Below, piece by piece: positions 6,295-10,490 of a stretch of 10,490 nucleotides of DNA. The notes below the pieces were generated by a model. It ran no database searches. It was not told where the DNA came from and saw nothing but the letters and a program-made list of their open reading frames with translations. The DNA is from JANXQG01 sp037147235 (GTDB lineage Bacteria; Planctomycetota; Planctomycetia; Pirellulales; Thermoguttaceae), in contig JBAWVO010000229.1 in NCBI GenBank assembly GCA_037147235.1, forward strand, positions 1-10,490. The letters run 5' to 3'. The stretch's first letter is position 1, and the number at the start of each line of letters is the position of its first letter. Position numbers and translations under genes: made by a program.

Positions 6295-7146
6295 ATGGAC
6301 GATGCTGTTTCTATCACTTCTCCCACGATTGATACGCTGGTTGAGTTCATCGCATCTTATGTAAGTGAACGTTTCCGTGCAACCAAGTCCGCGACGAATG
6401 GTGCCCTGCTAGCCGACGCCGTTCGGGTCAAGTTTCCCGGCATGTCGTATCAGCTTTTCGGAATTACAAAAATGTCAGAGGCTGTATCTCTCACGGAAGC
6501 ACGTGGGCTGGTACTGCGCGACAGGTCTGTGAAGCATCTCGAATTGTTGCCTCCGCAACCTCGAGGCACGAGTGTTACGCGACCAATCTCGTCGGATCGC
6601 GTCCCACACATTCGTCCAGATATCTGGTGTGCGTTCGTCTTTGTTGGCCAAACAGGATCGCGGTACTTCGACCGCAAGGCGGGACGAGTGCTGGACTCCG
6701 GTACGGTTGGAATCGGTCAAGACCCGGAACAGCATATCGAAATCAAGCCAATCCCGGTGGAAGTCCAGCGTGGGTGGATGACCGAGTTCCTTCGCACCAA
6801 GAGTCTCCATTCGCTTGATGCTCCCGTCCAGGATTCGTATTGCTTTATGAAGTTCCCTGTTTGGCTGCGAACGCACGGTCCATCCCTTGATTACGAATGG
6901 AAACGGTTCCGCGTATTGCGAGTAGCAGACTGTGTGCGTGAATGGGCTGCGGACCATAATATCGCCGAAGATCAATTCTTCGCCATTGCCCGGCCGAGAC
7001 CAGAGAAGGTGGATGCTGATCGCTCCGTGAACGAACGGGTAATACGGGAGGCAATAATTTTGGCCGTCAATGAATTGCCCATCGAACAAATCGAGGATTT
7101 CTGTGTTCCCGTTCGGTTTCTCCTCCGTGCCATTCAGAGTCGCTAG
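6295..7146 (+). CDS. OST-HTH/LOTUS-like domain fused to UPF0158-like domain
   Basis: A 283-residue cytoplasmic protein. Residues 11-86 (VEFIASYV... NGALLADAVRVKFPGMSYQLFG... GLVLRDRSVKHLELLP) fit the winged-helix OST-HTH/LOTUS pattern, in which a 'level/avoid' helix, a FPG.SY..FG loop and a final strand follow in order; such domains bind RNA, often structured RNA. After a Pro-rich linker, residues 108-225 resemble UPF0158: a short A/F-rich helix, YFDRKAGRVLDSG, IPVEVQRGWMTEFL, then YCFMKFPVWL...W.RFR...VREWAADHNI. The last 60 residues are unassigned. I chose the ATG at 6295 because GGAGG lies 8 nt upstream. The in-frame ATG at 6226 has no such site and would force translation through a strong hairpin. 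The next gene begins 30 bp downstream, so the two form an operon. Both domain calls are by pattern; the LOTUS call is the stronger. A role as an RNA-sensing or regulatory subunit is inference. Confidence 0.6.
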   Translation: MDDAVSITSPTIDTLVEFIASYVSERFRATKSATNGALLADAVRVKFPGMSYQLFGITKMSEAVSLTEARGLVLRDRSVKHLELLPPQPRGTSVTRPISSDRVPHIRPDIWCAFVFVGQTGSRYFDRKAGRVLDSGTVGIGQDPEQHIEIKPIPVEVQRGWMTEFLRTKSLHSLDAPVQDSYCFMKFPVWLRTHGPSLDYEWKRFRVLRVADCVREWAADHNIAEDQFFAIARPRPEKVDADRSVNERVIREAIILAVNELPIEQIEDFCVPVRFLLRAIQSR

Positions 7147-7176
7147 GCGTCCGGAATGCCGTGAAGGAGCCGGACT

Positions 7177-8001
7177 ATGGCGACAGAAATTATTGTTGTC
7201 GGAGGGTTGCTGGACGCCCCCAACCAAAGCGATTTCTTGGCGAGACTCAAGGCTGAAGTCTCCGACGAGGTATCGTGGGATTGGATAGTTTGCGCTGCCG
7301 ATCGTCATTTCGAGGCACCACGGGGCCCCATGAACCGGGTAGCGGAAAAGCTAAACCTTTGGCAGCGCGATCGTCGAAAGAACGCGGAAAATATTGTTCC
7401 CGAGGAATTGCATGTAGTGACCCTTTTTGATATCAATGGTCGTACAAAGGGCATAGTCTACCGGTATTGGCCGGAGCCGCTGTTGGCACCGCTGACGGCG
7501 CGGACCAGCACCGAATTGATCGAATGGCTTCGTTCGCCGGAAGCCAACCTGTTCCCCTCACCCGAATGGATGGCTGGCGTAACTGAGGCCGCAATCGTCG
7601 CGATTCTCTGCAAACTCCTGCGTAACAAGTCTTGGAATTCCTCGGTGCAGGGCCACGCTTGGACAAAGGAACAAAACCTGCTCACACAATCGCCGGTCAA
7701 GCGCGATGACCGTCCCAAGGCTGCAATCGAAGCAAGTCGACTCTTGCCGACGCTCGCGGATCGTCTTCTGTTAACCAAAGGCGCGGGCCAGGGGAATACA
7801 CCAAAGGAGTGGTCAATCGATACGCGATTTCTGGCTGCCGTGAAACGTGCCATGATATCCAAGTCGCTTGCGTCGCTCCGGGAGTTTGAGTGCCTGCGCG
7901 GGTTGTTAGATCGCATCGCAGAAGACCAGGAAAAGCCCTACCGCCTCGACGTTGAAATCGTAACCGACAAAGTTCGTTCCGTCTGTCGCGAGCGAGATTG
8001 A
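7177..8001 (+). CDS. unrecognised 274-residue protein, partner of the LOTUS/UPF0158 protein
   Basis: I do not recognise the family. It has a clear ribosome-binding site (AAGGAG at 7164-7169, 7 nt before the ATG) and sits 30 bp after the preceding gene. Visible structure: an N-terminal strand EIIVVGG (4-10), a helix (DFLARLKAEV), a second strand WDWIVCAADRHF (34-45), a third strand LHVVTLFDINGRTKGIVYRYW (78-98), then a mostly helical C-terminal half. The start resembles a Rossmann-type alpha/beta fold, such as a nucleotide or ligand sensor. Conserved-looking polar positions are D42, R43, H44 and D85. The C-terminal half has W-rich and basic stretches (KSWNSSVQGHAWTKEQ; KRDDRPK) compatible with nucleic-acid contact. 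There are no membrane segments and no signal peptide. Codon use matches the upstream gene, so the pair probably moved together. No enzymatic function can be assigned. Confidence 0.75.
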   Translation: MATEIIVVGGLLDAPNQSDFLARLKAEVSDEVSWDWIVCAADRHFEAPRGPMNRVAEKLNLWQRDRRKNAENIVPEELHVVTLFDINGRTKGIVYRYWPEPLLAPLTARTSTELIEWLRSPEANLFPSPEWMAGVTEAAIVAILCKLLRNKSWNSSVQGHAWTKEQNLLTQSPVKRDDRPKAAIEASRLLPTLADRLLLTKGAGQGNTPKEWSIDTRFLAAVKRAMISKSLASLREFECLRGLLDRIAEDQEKPYRLDVEIVTDKVRSVCRERD

Positions 8002-8205
8002 ATCCGCGTAGCTGCGCTCGCCTCTTCCCCGAAACCAGCCAACGTAGCCTCCAGGTTTCGGCCGTGTCCGGGTGTGGGTGTCCTGTGCGGCCCGTAGGCG
8101 GCGGACGGGAAGGCGGGGAATAACCCGCACCGGAAAGTGGCCAAGGCTCGGAGGCCCGCACACGCCCCGCCAGGGGCCGGGACAGAACGCGGTGAGAGAA
8201 CCTCA
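8002..8205. repeat. GC-rich convergent intergenic region with dispersed repeat copy 2
   Basis: This region lies between two convergent genes. Positions 8031-8086 carry the second copy of the repeat seen at 5888-5939. The remainder is very GC-rich (for example CCCGCACACGCCCCGCCAGG near 8156-8175) and non-coding on both strands. No intrinsic terminator with a T-run is seen for either gene. Confidence 0.45.
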
Positions 8206-8823
8206 TCAATCGTATTGCTCCGCCACAACTCGCAGTTGTGTGAGATTGCTGTCCCGCACAGCATCTACAAAGCGGGGACGCGTATCGCCGTCAAGAGTTG
8301 TCAGGATTCGGTCAACGATGTAATTGCCTAGCTCATATGAATGATAATTACGATCATCGACGATCCCCTCGCCGCTAATGAGTCGAGGAACTCGTCTACC
8401 GTCGACTTCAGGTATCTCCATGACTTTTGCAGCACGCGTTACAGCTAGCATGTCTTTGATCTGTCCCTTCAACTTCGCCAGGTCCGTTGGTGAAAGATCC
8501 TCGATCTTACCAAGCTTGGCTTGGACAAGTATGGCCTTTTCTATAACCTTCCGACCTTTGGCGATTTTTGCTGTAAATGCCATGTCGGCTCCAAATTCCC
8601 GCTCCGCAGAATTTGCACCTCGGTCGGCAACGACGGTGGATTCAAATTCAACTCTCCCATCACGGCCATTATACGCGATGCCGACAAGTCGGCCCGCTAG
8701 TGCTGATGTGTATGCTGGCTCCTGTCGAAACGAACGTGGGTTGAGCCCCGCAATGGCTCTTTGAACGTGTCTGCGAACTGCATCCCGAACGTGCTCGTCG
8801 AATGTGAAGTAATGGCGTGGCAT
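8206..8823 (-). CDS. probable PD-(D/E)XK nuclease
   Basis: 205 residues from the ATG at 8823 (MPRHYFTFDEH). A TTG at 8868 would add 15 residues, but the ATG has a purine-rich GGGAAAG upstream and the extra segment looks like out-of-frame DUF2971 remnant. The core reads SAEREFGADMAF (72-83), then KAILVQAKL (96-104). An acidic residue D80 after a Glu-rich helix, followed by a hydrophobic strand ending Q101-A-K103, is the signature of PD-(D/E)XK enzymes of the QxK (Mrr-like) type. An N-terminal helical part (residues 8-30) and a C-terminal alpha/beta part (140-205) flank it. Such enzymes cut DNA or RNA in restriction and phage-defence systems. It converges on the LOTUS/UPF0158 operon and could be its effector or an independent gene. 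Family by pattern only. Confidence 0.6.
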   Translation of the reverse strand: MPRHYFTFDEHVRDAVRRHVQRAIAGLNPRSFRQEPAYTSALAGRLVGIAYNGRDGRVEFESTVVADRGANSAEREFGADMAFTAKIAKGRKVIEKAILVQAKLGKIEDLSPTDLAKLKGQIKDMLAVTRAAKVMEIPEVDGRRVPRLISGEGIVDDRNYHSYELGNYIVDRILTTLDGDTRPRFVDAVRDSNLTQLRVVAEQYD

Positions 8824-8872
8824 AAGTGCTTTCCCAGACCTGAGTAGAAGTTTTTCGCTAATGACCAAACGA

Positions 8873-9001
8873 TCAGTTCATGTTACCTAGCCGGATGGAC
8901 TTATTCTCCAAAATCGCGTTGAAAGAGTCGATCCCGCAATAATGGTAAATGGTATCTGGAGCCCCGTCCATTTTATCGTCTTCGTTCTGTGTGTCAGGCA
9001 T
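8873..9001 (-). pseudogene. DUF2971-like N-terminal fragment (42 codons)
   Basis: The ATG at 9001 gives a 42-residue frame ending in TGA at 8873-8875. After a polar start it reads IYHYCGIDSFNAILENKSIRLGNMN, the characteristic opening of DUF2971 proteins (YHY..... F..IL.NK.IRL.N...ND..E). The expected ND motif appears one frame later: AAC-T-GAT-CGT reads N then D-R if the single T is ignored. A 1-base insertion or a small deletion therefore ended the gene. The rest of the family (another ~200 residues) is absent; the nuclease gene begins 50 bp downstream. It starts 22 bp after the repeat-PDZ gene stop on the same strand. It is too short to be a working protein unless the fragment has been retained as a peptide. 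Confidence 0.6.
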
Positions 9002-9023
9002 TAAAGTGAAGGGTTAATAGTAT

Positions 9024-10490
9024 TCATTCCTTGGGAGCAACACTCTTGGGTGCAGGGTCCTGCGTCTTTTCGGTCGCCTTATTTTCATCGGCTGGCTTCT
9101 CGGGAGGCGAAGTCCCCACAGGAATTTCCTCCAATGCCACCTTTAGTGGACCAGGCACCACGTGCAGAGTAATTTCTTTGTCGTTGCGCAAGATTACCAG
9201 TTCCCGCGATTCTGAACCGGGCTTCATGACTTCAGCGATGAGTTTCAGGTGGCTTGTGATTGGCACACCTGCGTAGCGAACGATTATGTCACCGACATGC
9301 ACGCCTTTGATATCGGCCTCCCCACCGGCAAGGACCGTTGTGACCCGCACACGCATGGGCCGTTGCGATCCTTCGTCTGTTCCATTACTACTGCTCAATG
9401 CCTTTGCCACAGCCGCTATGCGTTCGGAGTAGGGAATTGATTTGCCTTTGCAATCAAAAAACGTCATCTCAGCAATTCCGTTGGGACCATATCTATAGAC
9501 GATGCGGTGCGAGCATTCTTGCACATTGAGGGTAGGTTTTCCCTTGGTGTCGAAGCAGGACTCACTTGTCTTGTTTCCCCGCTCGTCGTACGTGTACTTG
9601 AAACAGGCAACCCCATCCTTGTGCAGGCAGGGCTTCCCGTCGATCCCGAAGTAGGAATAACTTGTCTCGTTTCCCCGCTCGTCATAGGTATCTTTCGTCG
9701 TGGCATACCCGTCCTTGTTCAGGCAGGGCTTGCCGTCGATCCCTAAGCAGGACTGACTTGTCTGGTTTCCCCACTCGTCATAGGTATTCTTCAATTCGGC
9801 GTACCCGTCCTTGAGGAGGCACGGCTTGCCGTCGCTCCCTAAATAGGACTGGTTTGTCAGGTTTCCCCGCTCGTCATAGGTGATCTTCAATTCGGCATAC
9901 CCGTCCATGAGGAGACACGGCTTGCCGTCGATCCCGAAATAGGACCAACATGTTCGATTTCCCCGCTCGTCGTAGGTATTCTTCGATTCGGCATACCCGT
10001 TCTTGAGGAGGCACGGCTTGCCGTCGCTCCCTAAATAGGACTGGCTTGTTTGGTTTCCCCGCTCGTCATAGGTGGCATTGGAACCGGCATACCCGTCTTT
10101 GTGCAGACAGGGCTTTCCGTCGATCCCGAAATAGGACTGGCTTGTTTGGTTTCCCCGCTCGTCATAGGTGATCTTCAATTCGGCATACCCGTCCTTGTGC
10201 AGGCACGGCTTACCGTCGATCCCGAAATAGGACCAACATGTTCGGTTTCCCCGCTCGTCGTACGTGGTCTTCACCGTAGCAAGCCCATCCTTGTACAGGC
10301 AGGGCTTGCCATCGGTCCCTAAGCAGGACTGGCTTGTCTGGTTTCCCCGCTCGTCATAGGTGGCCTTGAAACCGGCATACCCGTCCTTGTTCAGACAGGG
10401 CTTGCCGTCGATCCCAAAGAAGGAACAATATGTTCGGTTTCCCCGCTCGTCATAGGTGGCCTTGAAACCGGCATACCCGTCCTTGTTCAG
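9024..10490 (-). CDS. YD/RHS-like repeat protein with C-terminal PDZ domain, 5' end beyond window
   Basis: The frame is open from the window edge, so the visible 488 residues are a C-terminal portion; internal GTG/ATG codons are not the true start. The first part is a tandem array of 32-residue units of the form YDERGNxTSxSYFGIDGKPCLxKDGYAxxKxT, related to the YD repeats of RHS-type proteins; nine full units and one decayed unit are visible. A spacer then ends in a Ser-rich SSSNGTDEGSQRP. A PDZ domain follows (about 9147-9356), with the motifs VLAGGEADIKGVHVGDIIVRYAG and SRELVILRNDKEITLHV. It closes with a Pro/Lys/Glu-rich tail. Each unit holds a conserved Cys (GKPCL). Such arrays occur in large surface or periplasmic proteins and in kinase-linked proteins of planctomycetes; the location cannot be judged without the N-terminus. 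Function unknown; binding or scaffolding is inferred. Confidence 0.8.
   Translation of the reverse strand: MNKDGYAGFKATYDERGNRTYCSFFGIDGKPCLNKDGYAGFKATYDERGNQTSQSCLGTDGKPCLYKDGLATVKTTYDERGNRTCWSYFGIDGKPCLHKDGYAELKITYDERGNQTSQSYFGIDGKPCLHKDGYAGSNATYDERGNQTSQSYLGSDGKPCLLKNGYAESKNTYDERGNRTCWSYFGIDGKPCLLMDGYAELKITYDERGNLTNQSYLGSDGKPCLLKDGYAELKNTYDEWGNQTSQSCLGIDGKPCLNKDGYATTKDTYDERGNETSYSYFGIDGKPCLHKDGVACFKYTYDERGNKTSESCFDTKGKPTLNVQECSHRIVYRYGPNGIAEMTFFDCKGKSIPYSERIAAVAKALSSSNGTDEGSQRPMRVRVTTVLAGGEADIKGVHVGDIIVRYAGVPITSHLKLIAEVMKPGSESRELVILRNDKEITLHVVPGPLKVALEEIPVGTSPPEKPADENKATEKTQDPAPKSVAPKE
9591..10490 (-). repeat. 96-bp in-gene tandem repeat array
   Basis: Nine full 96-bp units at 10454-9591, plus 36 bp of another at the window edge and a degenerate tenth from 9590 leftwards. 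Units fall into sub-types by a variable patch after YDERGN (RTCWSYFG, QTSQSYFG, QTSQSYLGS) and by the end (ELKIT, ELKNT, GFKAT). Neighbouring units share long identical DNA stretches, so the array has expanded recently by multi-unit duplication. Copy number is probably unstable. Confidence 0.85.

Noticed and set aside
6475..7308. 277-codon minus-strand frame
   Set aside because: Antisense to two well-formed + strand genes with good ribosome-binding sites; its translation lacks recognisable motifs.
9591..10490. CRISPR-like array
   Set aside because: The 96-bp units are translated in one frame throughout and have no spacers.
1..10490. tRNA, rRNA or integration (att) sites
   Set aside because: I saw no cloverleaf-like sequence, rRNA segment or integrase gene; the borders of the island, if any, lie outside or are not recognisable by eye.

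Overview
The window looks like an accessory (defence or genomic-island type) region of a moderately GC-rich bacterial chromosome. A planctomycete is my best guess. That rests on the style of the dispersed GC-rich repeats and on the long tandem-repeat protein at the right edge; no universal marker gene is present, so the guess is inference only.

Left third (1-3765, + strand): a two-gene operon of an AAA+ ATPase followed by a subtilisin-like (S8) serine protease. This arrangement matches the known antiphage system IetAS. A consensus-like promoter lies upstream, with a 13-bp tandem repeat running out of its -10 box. The protease reading frame is broken near its C-terminus by a 7-bp tandem duplication. 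Removing one copy on paper restores a continuous 874-residue protein, so the gene is either freshly inactivated or switchable by repeat slippage.

Middle left (3766-5326): a decayed strip. It holds an 11-bp perfect hairpin, the C-terminal part of a DUF2971-like gene (minus strand) whose 5' end runs into GC-rich palindromic repeats, a second family of inverted repeat, and the C-terminal relic of a REP-associated (RAYT/Y1-type) transposase. A terminator-like hairpin follows.

Centre (5327-8205): a short orphan antitoxin-like gene, then about 0.75 kb without a convincing gene. Next comes a second + strand operon with a good promoter, a perfect 12-bp palindrome at the expected transcription start, and a structured leader of about 200 nt. 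Its first gene encodes an OST-HTH/LOTUS-like domain joined to a UPF0158-like domain. Its second encodes a 274-residue protein I do not recognise. I consider this the best candidate for an undescribed system in the window.

Right (8206-10490, minus strand): a probable PD-(D/E)XK nuclease converging on that operon, a 42-codon fragment carrying a DUF2971-like N-terminus, and a large protein open at the window edge. The large protein is built of 32-residue YD/RHS-like repeats (96 bp each) ending in a PDZ domain.

How the parts work together: the ATPase and protease almost certainly act as a pair. The LOTUS/UPF0158 protein and its downstream partner are probably co-expressed. The nuclease may belong with them or may be a separate minus-strand unit. 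The rest is debris from repeated insertion and deletion, which fits a defence-island-like setting.
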